Position numbers and translations under genes: made by a program. A DNA stretch of 10,452 nucleotides from an uncultured Lachnospiraceae bacterium (GTDB lineage: Bacteria; Bacillota; Clostridia; Lachnospirales; Lachnospiraceae), in the NCBI GenBank assembly GCA_934330725.1, contig CAKRGM010000052.1:1-10452 (forward strand), read 5' to 3'. The notes under the pieces are model-generated. The model was given only the letters and a program-made list of their open reading frames with translations, was not told where the DNA came from and made no database searches. Shown in pieces: positions 1-6,599 of this stretch; within the stretch, counting starts at the first letter, position 1, and each line of letters starts with the position of its first letter.

Positions 1-197
1 TAGCCGACCTGCCACAGAAGTTCCGTCTGGTAGATGATCCGGTACTGGCAAGCTGGGGCATTCGTTTTGTGATAATTAATAATTATCTTGCCTTTTATAC
101 GATTGATGAAGAAAAACAGACGGTAATCATCGTCCGCTTTCTCTATCAGAAAAGCAACTGGACTTCCATTCTTCGACAGAGATTTTCCCTCATTTAA
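1..197 (+). CDS. RelE/ParE-family type II toxin, C-terminal part (5' end outside window)
   Basis: The open frame enters from the left edge (first full codon at 3) and ends at TAA 195-197, giving 64 residues. The segment contains RFVIINNYLAFYTIDE followed by VIIVRFLYQKSNW, the last strands of the RelE/ParE toxin fold: an Arg before a hydrophobic strand, a Y-x-x-F/Y-x-I stretch, then a V-x-x-V-x-R-x-L/F-Y strand. Members of this family are about 95-110 residues and are normally translated just after a small antitoxin gene. RelE types cleave mRNA on the ribosome and ParE types inhibit gyrase; the fragment does not show which applies. The antitoxin would lie to the left and cannot be seen. The stop codon overlaps the terminator stem. 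Family assignment is fairly secure; toxin activity is inference. Confidence 0.78.
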   Translation, partial: ADLPQKFRLVDDPVLASWGIRFVIINNYLAFYTIDEEKQTVIIVRFLYQKSNWTSILRQRFSLI

Positions 198-226
198 GGA
201 ACCTGTTTTATGCAGGTTCCTTTTTT
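196..226 (+). terminator. Intrinsic terminator of the toxin gene
   Basis: A perfect 10-bp stem AAGGAACCTG (196-205) pairs with CAGGTTCCTT (213-222) around a 7-base loop, and T221-T226 form the T tract. The last two bases of the toxin stop codon are part of the stem. Read on the minus strand the stem is followed by AAATGAG rather than a T run, so it should not work well as an intrinsic terminator for the convergent flavodoxin operon that ends at 254. Confidence 0.87.
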
Positions 227-253
227 CTGCCATTTTATTACCAGTTTTCTTTT

Positions 254-1000
254 TTATTTTACAAGGCCAAGTTCTTCCAACCATGCCTGCACATCGGAAG
301 CTGATGCCCCAGACCGGAATCTCTGTCCATCCTGCCAGTCTCCACTTCCTGCCATTTCTTCCAATAGCTGTCCACTCTGTCCTATTCCAGAAGAAGCGGA
401 TGTGCAAAATGGAATTACTGTTTTTCCTGTAAAGTCATTGCCTTTTACAAAGTTATCCACAGGCCATGCGGCAATCCCCCACCAAATTGGGTAACCCAGG
501 AAAATAATATCGTAATCCTCCATATTTTCTACATAACTGGAAAGTTCCGGTCTTGCATTGCCCCTCTGTTCTTCTTTTGCTGTATTGGTTGAGTCACGAT
601 ATTTAGTTGGATAATATTCCATTGTTAATATAGAAAAAGTATCTCCACCTGTGGCATCCTTAATGTAATCTGCCATAATTGTCAGGTTTCCCTTGTAAGA
701 AGAACCATTTCTATTAATGCTGGCAGATGAAGTTGCATCTACATTCGGATCGATCTTGATATTATCCGCACGGGTAAAATATGCAATAAGTATCTTTGAT
801 TTATTTTCTGAATTATCCCCTGTACCTGTGCTTTCTGTCTCCAGTTTCAAATTCTGATCTTCCACTTTTGGTGTCTGTGTACTCTGATCTTCCACATTAT
901 CTGTCGTTCTTTTTTCTCTCTGTGTGTTTTCTGTCTTACCACATCCGGTAAAACACACGCATAAACATATAAGTAATAAAATCTGATAAATTTTTTTCAT
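254..1000 (-). CDS. Lipoprotein-anchored flavodoxin (Flavodoxin_4-like)
   Basis: A 248-residue protein. The ATG at 1000 is chosen because AGGAG sits at 1006-1010 and the product then begins with a proper lipoprotein signal: MKK, a hydrophobic stretch (residues 4-18) and lipobox FTGC with Cys20. An upstream in-frame ATG at 1063 would run into the preceding gene. Residues 21-67 form a hydrophilic Lys/Glu/Thr-rich tether. The flavodoxin fold follows: the first strand and phosphate loop at ILIAYFTRADN (70-80), the FLGYPIWWGIAAWP segment (167-180) expected beside the FMN ring, strand TVIPFCTSASSGIG (194-207), and a final helix ending at 248. Flavodoxins are usually cytoplasmic one- or two-electron carriers, whereas this one should be tethered outside the membrane. 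It is the last gene of a three-gene minus-strand operon; only 10 bases separate it from the SDR stop. FMN binding is family knowledge; partner and donor are unknown. Confidence 0.86.
   Translation of the reverse strand: MKKIYQILLLICLCVCFTGCGKTENTQREKRTTDNVEDQSTQTPKVEDQNLKLETESTGTGDNSENKSKILIAYFTRADNIKIDPNVDATSSASINRNGSSYKGNLTIMADYIKDATGGDTFSILTMEYYPTKYRDSTNTAKEEQRGNARPELSSYVENMEDYDIIFLGYPIWWGIAAWPVDNFVKGNDFTGKTVIPFCTSASSGIGQSGQLLEEMAGSGDWQDGQRFRSGASASDVQAWLEELGLVK
853..895 (-). repeat. Two 13-bp direct repeats, 30-base period, in the flavodoxin tether
   Basis: TCTGATCTTCCAC (plus-strand reading) occurs at 853-865 and again at 883-895. It encodes a repeated VEDQ unit (residues 36-39 and 46-49) with a 10-residue period in the hydrophilic linker of the lipoprotein flavodoxin. 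The period is a whole number of codons, so gain or loss of a unit would change tether length without breaking the frame. Confidence 0.5.
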
Positions 1001-1010
1001 ACAGACTCCT

Positions 1011-1847
1011 TTATTTTTCAGGCTTGAGCGGTCCATAATAATAAGATGATGTTGCACCTCCATCGATCAGGAAGGTAGATCCTGTAATAAATGCACCTTT
1101 GTCACTCATCAGAAGTTCTGCTACATTTGCCACTTCATCCGCAGTTCCCGGTCTACCTGCCGGGCATTTTGCAAACATGTTCTTGTAAAAATCACCACGC
1201 GGCCCGTTAAACTCGTCAATTGCAAGTGGAGTCACGATAATGCCTGGTGCAATATCATTCAATCTTGCGCCACGCTTGCCCCATTCTACTGACTGCGCCA
1301 TGACACGTTTCTCATTACAGAGTTTTGCCATCTGATACGCATGAAGTGTATCTTTGATGTTTTCCGGCTGTAAAATATCAAGATTTAACAGTTCTTCGGT
1401 CGGTGTTGTTGCAAGTGCTTCATCCTCTTCTTTGGTAAGCTGAGGCATTCTCCATCCGGACTGACTGGAAATGGTAACTCCACAGCCTCCTTCTGCAATG
1501 ACTTTTCCTACTTCTTCCAGTAAAACAGCAGTTCCATACAGATCGACTTTTAAGATTGCTTCGATTGGTGCCTGGCTTGGTGAAACCCCTGCTCCGTTTA
1601 CAAGCATTTTTATACTGCCGTACTCCTGTGCTTTTGCAATCAGTTTTAAAATAGATTCTCTGGACGAAAGATCCATCTCAACCGGTTCTACATCAAATCC
1701 TGCATTGTTCATGATTTCTGCAATTGTTTTTGCATTATTTATATTTTTATCTCCCATAACAATTTTTCTGCCATAGCCCACTCTTCTTGCAATTGCCATG
1801 GAAATCTGTCCTGCGCCTGTTACAATCATTACATCCTCTTTACTCAT
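1011..1847 (-). CDS. SDR family NAD(P)-dependent oxidoreductase
   Basis: A 278-residue short-chain dehydrogenase/reductase, slightly longer than the usual 250. The N-terminal Rossmann nucleotide loop reads TGAGQISMA (10-18), a variant of TGxxxGxG in which the later glycines are replaced by Ser16 and Ala18. NGAG (84-87) is the NNAG-equivalent motif. The catalytic set is Ser near ISSQSG (126-131), Tyr171 and Lys175 in YQMAK. PGIIVT (201-206) matches the PGxxxT motif, and the C-terminus has ITGSTFLIDGG (254-264). The substrate cannot be read from sequence. AGGAGG lies at 1859-1864, 11 bases from the ATG, and no competing start fits better. The gene is 53 bases after a truncated flavodoxin and 10 bases before a lipoprotein flavodoxin, all on the same strand, suggesting co-transcription. 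Cytoplasmic. Family call is secure. Confidence 0.92.
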   Translation of the reverse strand: MSKEDVMIVTGAGQISMAIARRVGYGRKIVMGDKNINNAKTIAEIMNNAGFDVEPVEMDLSSRESILKLIAKAQEYGSIKMLVNGAGVSPSQAPIEAILKVDLYGTAVLLEEVGKVIAEGGCGVTISSQSGWRMPQLTKEEDEALATTPTEELLNLDILQPENIKDTLHAYQMAKLCNEKRVMAQSVEWGKRGARLNDIAPGIIVTPLAIDEFNGPRGDFYKNMFAKCPAGRPGTADEVANVAELLMSDKGAFITGSTFLIDGGATSSYYYGPLKPEK

Positions 1848-1900
1848 AATCTTTACATCCTCCTGTATACAGGTAAATCCACGTTGCTACAAATGTGAGG

Positions 1901-2299
1901 TCACTTCATATTATCTAAATTTAATCCATGTGTCATAAGAGCCATCACTTTCTTGCCTGTAAAATCAAGTCTTTCAAGCTGGGTAAATACTGCTACCGGA
2001 TAAGTTCCCCACCAGCATGGACCACACACGAAAATGTTGTCATAACATGAAATATCAGTAAGATATTTTTTCAATTCCGGTCGCGCATTTTCCTTTAATT
2101 CCTGACTTGCTTCCTCTGTACATTTGTGATAATCCCTGGAATACTCATTTACAGTTTCAACCTCAAAAAGATCGCCGCCCACTGCTTTCTGAATAAATTC
2201 TGCACAAATTTCCGTATTGCCTTTCTTTAAATCAACAATCCTTCCGTTTACATAATTCTCACCTTTTCTTGAATAATATATAATCAAATTCTTTGCCAT
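1901..2299 (-). CDS. Flavodoxin, C-terminally truncated (132 aa)
   Basis: The product starts MAKNLIIYYSRKGENYVNG, the first strand and phosphate loop of a cytoplasmic Flavodoxin_4-type protein. It continues through KGNTEICAEFIQKAVGGD and the FMN-side segment VCGPCWWGTYP. After LDFTGKKVMALMTHG, where relatives continue for roughly 40 more residues (last strand and helix), it ends in LNLDNMK and TGA. The lipoprotein flavodoxin of this operon has 55 residues after the matching FTGK motif; this one has 14. The 53 bases before the next gene hold no recognisable remainder, so sequence looks deleted rather than merely frameshifted. AAGGAGGT at 2306-2313 gives a strong ribosome site, so a short protein is probably made. 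It is first in the operon, behind the promoter at 2336-2364. It could be a non-functional remnant, a stable short variant or an assembly artefact. Confidence 0.8.
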   Translation of the reverse strand: MAKNLIIYYSRKGENYVNGRIVDLKKGNTEICAEFIQKAVGGDLFEVETVNEYSRDYHKCTEEASQELKENARPELKKYLTDISCYDNIFVCGPCWWGTYPVAVFTQLERLDFTGKKVMALMTHGLNLDNMK

Positions 2300-2335
2300 T
2301 CCGATACCTCCTTGTTTATTTTCTTTGTTGATTTA

Positions 2336-2364
2336 ATCATAATTCAGTTACACTTCTTAATCAA
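2336..2364 (-). promoter_or_regulatory. Promoter of the flavodoxin-SDR-flavodoxin operon
   Basis: On the minus strand TTGATT (2359-2364) is followed after exactly 17 bases by TATGAT (2336-2341), close matches to the vegetative -35 and -10 boxes. Transcription would begin near 2329 and leave a leader of about 30 bases with the AAGGAGGT ribosome site. The palindrome at 2374-2390 is immediately upstream, about 53 bases from the predicted start, a usual place for a LysR activator site. Confidence 0.65.
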
Positions 2365-2373
2365 ATCTTTATT

Positions 2374-2390
2374 CTTATCACATTGATAAG
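2374..2390. promoter_or_regulatory. Perfect palindrome, probable LysR operator
   Basis: CTTATCA (2374-2380), CAT, TGATAAG (2384-2390) is a perfect inverted repeat with 7-base arms. It contains the T-N11-A arrangement typical of LysR-family sites. It overlaps the -35 box of the lysR promoter and lies just upstream of the divergent flavodoxin promoter, so one bound regulator could repress its own gene and act on the operon. Binding is inferred from position and symmetry. Confidence 0.6.
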
Positions 2391-2411
2391 TATTACTAAT
2401 CGTTATATAAT
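2383..2411 (+). promoter_or_regulatory. Promoter of the first lysR-type gene
   Basis: TTGATA (2383-2388) and TATAAT (2406-2411) are separated by 17 bases. The predicted start is near 2418, giving a leader of about 90 bases. The -35 box lies within the right arm of the palindrome, which suggests autoregulation. Confidence 0.68.
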
Positions 2412-2508
2412 AAGATAAACGTAACATTACTGAACATAACTTAAAGAAGCGCTGTATTTATAATCTTATATCCATATATATTTACCAAAATAAACAGGAG
2501 GTTCATCT

Positions 2509-3390
2509 ATGCTACTACGCCAGATAGAGTATTTTCAGGCAGTTATTGAAAATGGAAATTTCTACGATGCAGCAGAACAATGCCATGTTTCACAATCCGC
2601 CATTTCACAACAAATCAAAAAAATGGAAGAAGAACTTGATGTAAAGCTGTTAGACCGTCATAACCGCACCTTTTCCCTGACTCCGGCCGGTGAGCATTTC
2701 TACAGAAAAAGCCTGGTTATAACAGGCGATATCCGACAAATGATAAGAGAAACAAAACGTATCGCTGCCAATGACAACAAAATATTAAAAATGGGGTATT
2801 ACAAGGGATATCATGGAAATGAATTATCAGAAGCTATTTCTTTGTTTTCAGAAAAATATCCGACCATTGACATTCAGATTACGGTCGGAAGCCATGAAGA
2901 ATTATATCATGCTATGGAAAACGGCCTGGTTGACCTTGCTTTGAGTGATCAACGACGTGCTTTCTCAGATGCATACAACAATGCAATTCTTGCCGAAAGT
3001 ACACTATATGTTGAAGTATCTGTTAAAAATCCACTCAGCAAATTACCTTGTCTGGAAATATCAGATTTAAAAAATACCCCATGCATTCTGGTAATGAATC
3101 AATCTTGTCAAAAAGAAGAACAGGAATACTATGAAACAATCATCGGACTGCATGGGAAATTTCTTTTTGCTGATACTATACAGGAAGCAAGGCTTAAAAT
3201 TGTAACCGGACAGGGTTATATGCCTGTAGATGTAATCGGAGAACAGACATGGTTTGACACTACCGTATTCAGAATTCCTCTTGTACGTAATGGTGAATCC
3301 GTAAAAAAGACTTACTGTGCGTTTTGGAAAAAGATAAACTCTGATGGATACATTAAAGATTTTGCTGATATTCTAAAGTCCTGCTTTTAG
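2509..3390 (+). CDS. LysR-family transcriptional regulator (divergent to the flavodoxin operon)
   Basis: A 293-residue protein of normal LysR length. The N-terminal winged helix-turn-helix covers about residues 1-60: IEYFQAVIENGNFYDAA, then the recognition part VSQSAISQQIKKMEEEL (27-43), then LLDRHNRTFSLTPAGEHF ending the wing. A linker helix (about 60-90) leads to the two-lobed periplasmic-binding-like effector domain from about residue 91. The start is fixed by AGGAGG at 2496-2501, seven bases before ATG. It is transcribed away from the flavodoxin-SDR-flavodoxin operon across a 209-base spacer with overlapping control elements, so that operon is its likely target. The effector is unknown; given the neighbours, a redox-active or electrophilic compound is a guess. 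It converges with the acetyltransferase gene, with only 23 bases between the stops and no clear terminator. Confidence 0.92.
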   Translation: MLLRQIEYFQAVIENGNFYDAAEQCHVSQSAISQQIKKMEEELDVKLLDRHNRTFSLTPAGEHFYRKSLVITGDIRQMIRETKRIAANDNKILKMGYYKGYHGNELSEAISLFSEKYPTIDIQITVGSHEELYHAMENGLVDLALSDQRRAFSDAYNNAILAESTLYVEVSVKNPLSKLPCLEISDLKNTPCILVMNQSCQKEEQEYYETIIGLHGKFLFADTIQEARLKIVTGQGYMPVDVIGEQTWFDTTVFRIPLVRNGESVKKTYCAFWKKINSDGYIKDFADILKSCF

Positions 3391-3413
3391 TGTAAGAAAA
3401 TATTTGATAAAGC

Positions 3414-4417
3414 CTAATTCCGACTTCTTATCCAATAATCTTTATACTCATATCCATCCATTGTTCCAACTAATAATTGATCCGATTTTTCAAATCCCAC
3501 TCTTTTTACTGCCTGTATTCTTTCTACTGCATATACTGGAACTTTTATAATAACTGACTTACAATTAAAAAGGTCAAATACCGACGGAAACAATAACTCC
3601 ATAATTTCTGAAATAACATCAGCTCTCTCATATGGACTTCCAACATCCACTCGAAGAACCGCGACATGATTAAAAGCATCTTCTGCAACACGATGAAAAC
3701 ACTCTACTGAACCAATGGCTTTTTTCGTATTCTTTTCCACAATTGTCCATCTCACAAACCATTTTGATTCATAGGAACTTAGCCAGAATTTAATTGCCTG
3801 CTGCATTCTCTGCTCATCCGGATAATAAAAATTATCTCCATGGCAGTTGTCGCTATTAAAAAATGGCAAAGCATTTTTATCACTATATACCTTTACCAAT
3901 TCCTTTGCATCCTGCAATGTTGAAAAGCGTAGCAAAAACTTTTCATCTTCAAACGTCGGACAGACTTCATATACATCTTTGCGTTTTTCGTAATAAACAG
4001 ACTCTGTATCTCTTCCCGTTTCTCTATAAGAACATTTTTTATAAAAACCATTCGTCCTTACATTCCATATTGGAGTATCCAGACGTACCACACATGCATT
4101 CAGAAAACCCAGCTCAATTTCTCTCATAAGCTGTATACCATACCCATGTCCAAAATACTCCGGATCAATGAATATTCTTCCAACATAGAGCCCGTCTTTT
4201 CCATTAAACAGAATTGCTCCTCCTATGACTTTTCCATCTTCCTGCATATATGTATACAAATGTCCATCTTTCAACATCTGTTTATGCCAGCCTATATTAT
4301 CATATTGCGGTGGTCCGGCATTTTTTTACCACCTACTAAAACATCTGTATCAAAAGCTTTCTTTGACAGCTCCACTATTTTTGACAGTTCATTTTCATTA
4401 CTTTTTCTTAAAATCAT
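3414..4417 (-). pseudogene. Tandem GNAT N-acetyltransferase gene, frameshifted in an A7 run
   Basis: Translation from ATG 4417 (AAGGAG ribosome site at 4425-4430) gives MILRKSNENELSKIV and then LVGGKK. After seven A (plus-strand T 4321-4327) it runs out of frame to a stop at 4292-4294. The neighbouring frame continues the protein as AGPPQYDNIGWHKQMLKDGH and stays open to 3414. Adding one A, or removing two, restores a 334- or 333-residue protein. The first domain (about 1-145) is a GNAT fold with the acetyl-CoA loop near FGHGYGIQLM (89-98) and motif NVRTNGFYKKCSY. The second (about 155-334) resembles another GNAT/RimL-like domain, with SVECFHRVAEDAF and AVKRVGFEKS near its end. The in-frame ATG at 4277 has no ribosome site and would cut off the first strand and helix, so it is not a convincing start. 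A real mutation, phase-variable tract or sequencing error would all look the same here. Substrate unknown. Confidence 0.78.
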
Positions 4418-4452
4418 GCACAACTCCTTAAGGAAAGAAAATTATATAAAAC

Positions 4453-4461
4453 AGTATACCA
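4453..4461 (-). promoter_or_regulatory. Extended -10 promoter before the acetyltransferase gene
   Basis: On the minus strand TGGTATACT (4453-4461) is an extended -10 element (TG-n-TATACT). A TTTACA lies 19 bases upstream of TATACT, which is longer than ideal spacing. Transcription would begin near 4446, about 28 bases before the ATG at 4417. Confidence 0.45.
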
Positions 4462-4501
4462 CAAAATAAGTTTCATCTGTAAATTTAAGCATAATTTCTC
4501 C

Positions 4502-5020
4502 TTATCTGTGATAATCACATTTTTGGCACTGTGCCATTTCATTTTCACAATCTTCTTTATAGAATACATCTGACCACTGACAGATACTCTGCAAAACAGG
4601 AACAACTGATTTTCCTTTTTGTGTCAGGGAATATTCCACTTTCGGCGGAATTTCATCATAGGACTTCCGGTCAATGATTTCATCTTCTATCAAATCTTTT
4701 AATGTTGCTGCACCATTAAACATCTTCTCAACCATAGCCTTAAATGTGTCTACTAATTCTCCTTCTGTCATATACCTGGCAATTCCCTTAATCTGATATC
4801 CTTCCAGGCTCTGTGCATCATATGCAGAAACTGCAATCTTTCCGTCATTTGCTTTGATATTGTTTAATGTTGTCTCAAGAAAAACATCTCCCACAACCAG
4901 TTCGCCATCATCCGTAACATCCTTAAATGCAACCGGAACTACGTTTGGTTCTCCATTTGCGCAGGTGGCAAGATCCCACATACCATTCTTTAATACTTTA
5001 ATTACTGATTCATTTAACAT
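4502..5020 (-). CDS. Chimera: PNPOx-like flavin-binding domain fused to the C-terminal half of an HxlR regulator
   Basis: A 172-residue protein counted from ATG 5020, chosen because AGGAGG at 5029-5034 is eight bases upstream; an upstream in-frame ATG at 5041 lacks this. Residues 1-105 match the pyridoxamine 5'-phosphate oxidase-like split-barrel family: WDLATCANGEPNVVPVAFK, LVVGDVFLETTLNNI, LEGYQIKGIARYMTEG and FNGAAT. From about residue 107 (LKDLIEDEIIDRKSYDEIPP, then KVEYSLTQKGKSVVPVLQSI and CQW) the sequence is instead the second half of an HxlR winged helix: the end of the recognition helix, the wing with the hallmark Y-x-E-x-P-P-x-V-E-Y-S-L-T, and the C-terminal dimer helix. The last barrel strand of PNPOx and helices 1-2 plus most of helix 3 of HxlR are missing. 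An in-frame deletion between two neighbouring genes explains this best. The Cys-containing tail DCENEMAQCQKC is also notable. Function is doubtful. Confidence 0.82.
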   Translation of the reverse strand: MLNESVIKVLKNGMWDLATCANGEPNVVPVAFKDVTDDGELVVGDVFLETTLNNIKANDGKIAVSAYDAQSLEGYQIKGIARYMTEGELVDTFKAMVEKMFNGAATLKDLIEDEIIDRKSYDEIPPKVEYSLTQKGKSVVPVLQSICQWSDVFYKEDCENEMAQCQKCDYHR

Positions 5021-5045
5021 TGAATATACCTCCTGTTTCATATCC

Positions 5046-5078
5046 GTATGTATAAGTTACTTTACATACTCATGTTAA
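5046..5078 (-). promoter_or_regulatory. Inverted repeat overlapping the promoter of the PNPOx-HxlR gene
   Basis: Perfect 7-base arms GTATGTA (5046-5052) and TACATAC (5063-5069) flank a core that is itself nearly symmetrical. On the minus strand TTAACA (5073-5078), an 18-base spacer and TATACA (5049-5054) make a plausible promoter, so the repeat covers the spacer and -10 box. This is the layout of a repressor operator. An HxlR-type autoregulator is the obvious candidate, but that protein's DNA-reading half is missing here. Confidence 0.45.
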
Positions 5079-5133
5079 TGAATCTGCTTCTGTTTTTAAA
5101 GATATTAGCAAATTTATAAGTCACTACTAATTT

Positions 5134-6507
5134 TCATAGTTTGGATTTATTTATCAATTTCATCTGGTAATATCTGTAAAACAGCGTTCCCGTTGTACAA
5201 ACTGCCACGAAGTCCGCAATTGGCTCTGCCAAAAATACTCCGATAGTTGGATCAGGAACAATATGGGGTAAAAGAAAAATCATTGGAATCAGCAAAATAA
5301 TTTTTCTCCATATAGTTAAAAAGATTGCGGTTTTTGCCTGATCAAGCGCAACAAAGCTATACTGGCACGCAACCTGTATTCCATAAATGCACAGCAGACA
5401 AAGATATGTCCGAAGTGGTGTTACAGAATATTCTATAAGAGAGGTTTTATTTGTAAATATTCCAATAATTTTCTCCGGAAAAAACATACACGCTCCCCAA
5501 ATGATACAACTTCCTGCAACACATGAAAGTAAAAGGTATTGAAATGTTTTCCTGACTCGTTGTATAAGTCCGGCTCCAAGATTATAGCTTAGTATCGGTT
5601 GTGCGCCTTGCACCAGTCCCGGCAGTAAAAGCATAACAAACTGCATAACGGAATTTAATATACTCATTGATGCAACTGCCATATCGCCACCATAACGCTG
5701 TAATATGGTGTTAAAGCTGATTGCGACCATATTCTCCGTAATCTGCATAAGTGCCGGAGACGTTCCAAGCAATATGCATGGCAGCAATAATTTCCAGTCT
5801 ATTTGTATATATGATTTTTTTAATTTTATTGAGCTTTTTTCCGAGACTAAAAATCTCACAATGAACACACACGACACCGCCTGTGCAATCACTGTCGCTA
5901 TTGCTGCACCTTTTATTCCAAGGTTACAACCATAGATCATAATTGGATCAAGTATTACATTTATCACCGCACCGATTGCCACATTTATCATGCTTATCTT
6001 TGCAAATCCCTGTGTAGTAATAAAAGTATTCAGCCCCAACGACAGCTGTATAAAGACTGTTCCCAGGCAGTATATCCTCATATAATCTACTGCATATCCT
6101 ATGGTATCTTCACTGGCACCAAATACCAGCAGAATACCCTTTCCCCATATCAGCATCCCTGCAGTCAGTAAAGCTGATATGACAAGCAAAAGTGCCATGC
6201 AGCTTCCCATTATACGCTCTGCAATATCTTTCTCATTTTTACCAAGTGCAATGGCTGCCTTCGGTGCACCTCCCATACTGACAAGTGCGGCAAATGCCGA
6301 TAAAAACAAAATGACAGGTGTTGTTACACCAAGTCCTGCAAGAGCCTCTGCGCCTCCTGTCTTCATATGTCCAATAAACATCTTATCTACCAGATTGTAT
6401 AAAATATTTATCAGTTGTGATAATACTGCAGGAACTGCCATTTTAATAAACAGCGGTCCCACCGGCATTGTTTCAAGTATATTTGAATCCGAATTTTCAT
6501 TTTCCAT
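5134..6507 (-). CDS. MATE family efflux transporter
   Basis: A 457-residue inner-membrane exporter of the multidrug and toxic compound extrusion family, of normal length with about twelve membrane segments in two related halves. The start at 6507 (MENENSDSNILETMPVG) is chosen because GAGGA lies just upstream and MATE proteins normally begin with a short tail before the first helix; an open frame reaching back to 6654 adds an unlikely 49 residues overlapping the YeiH-family gene. Family signs include PVGPLFIKMAVPAVLSQLIN and LYNLVDKMFIGHM in helix 1-2, GLGVTTP, and AVINVILDPIMIYG at the end of the first half, followed by GIKGAAIATVIAQ. MATE proteins export cationic or aromatic compounds using Na+ or H+ gradients; substrate and ion are not evident here. 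It follows the YeiH-family gene by 92 bases. A TATAAT at 6542-6547 (minus strand) with a poor -35 may give it a separate start. Confidence 0.93.
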   Translation of the reverse strand: MENENSDSNILETMPVGPLFIKMAVPAVLSQLINILYNLVDKMFIGHMKTGGAEALAGLGVTTPVILFLSAFAALVSMGGAPKAAIALGKNEKDIAERIMGSCMALLLVISALLTAGMLIWGKGILLVFGASEDTIGYAVDYMRIYCLGTVFIQLSLGLNTFITTQGFAKISMINVAIGAVINVILDPIMIYGCNLGIKGAAIATVIAQAVSCVFIVRFLVSEKSSIKLKKSYIQIDWKLLLPCILLGTSPALMQITENMVAISFNTILQRYGGDMAVASMSILNSVMQFVMLLLPGLVQGAQPILSYNLGAGLIQRVRKTFQYLLLSCVAGSCIIWGACMFFPEKIIGIFTNKTSLIEYSVTPLRTYLCLLCIYGIQVACQYSFVALDQAKTAIFLTIWRKIILLIPMIFLLPHIVPDPTIGVFLAEPIADFVAVCTTGTLFYRYYQMKLINKSKL

Positions 6508-6599
6508 AATAATCCTCATTTCTACCAACTTTGTATGTTCCATTATAATAAAGTCCAACAACGACTTGAAGTTACTATGAAATTTATTAGCAGGGATGC

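Noticed and set aside
196..226. Bidirectional terminator serving the convergent flavodoxin operon
   Set aside because: The stem is perfect, but on the minus strand it is followed by AAATGAG rather than a T run.
1862..1873. Perfect 12-bp palindrome CCTGTATACAGG next to the SDR ribosome site
   Set aside because: It is short and touches AGGAGG only at one edge; no promoter or second copy was seen, so it may be chance.
4315..4335. Programmed -1 ribosomal frameshift in the acetyltransferase gene
   Set aside because: A -1 shift would restore the frame, but the tract is not in the right phase for a standard X-XXY-YYZ slippery site and no clear stimulatory structure was found. Mutation, slippage in transcription or sequencing error fit better.
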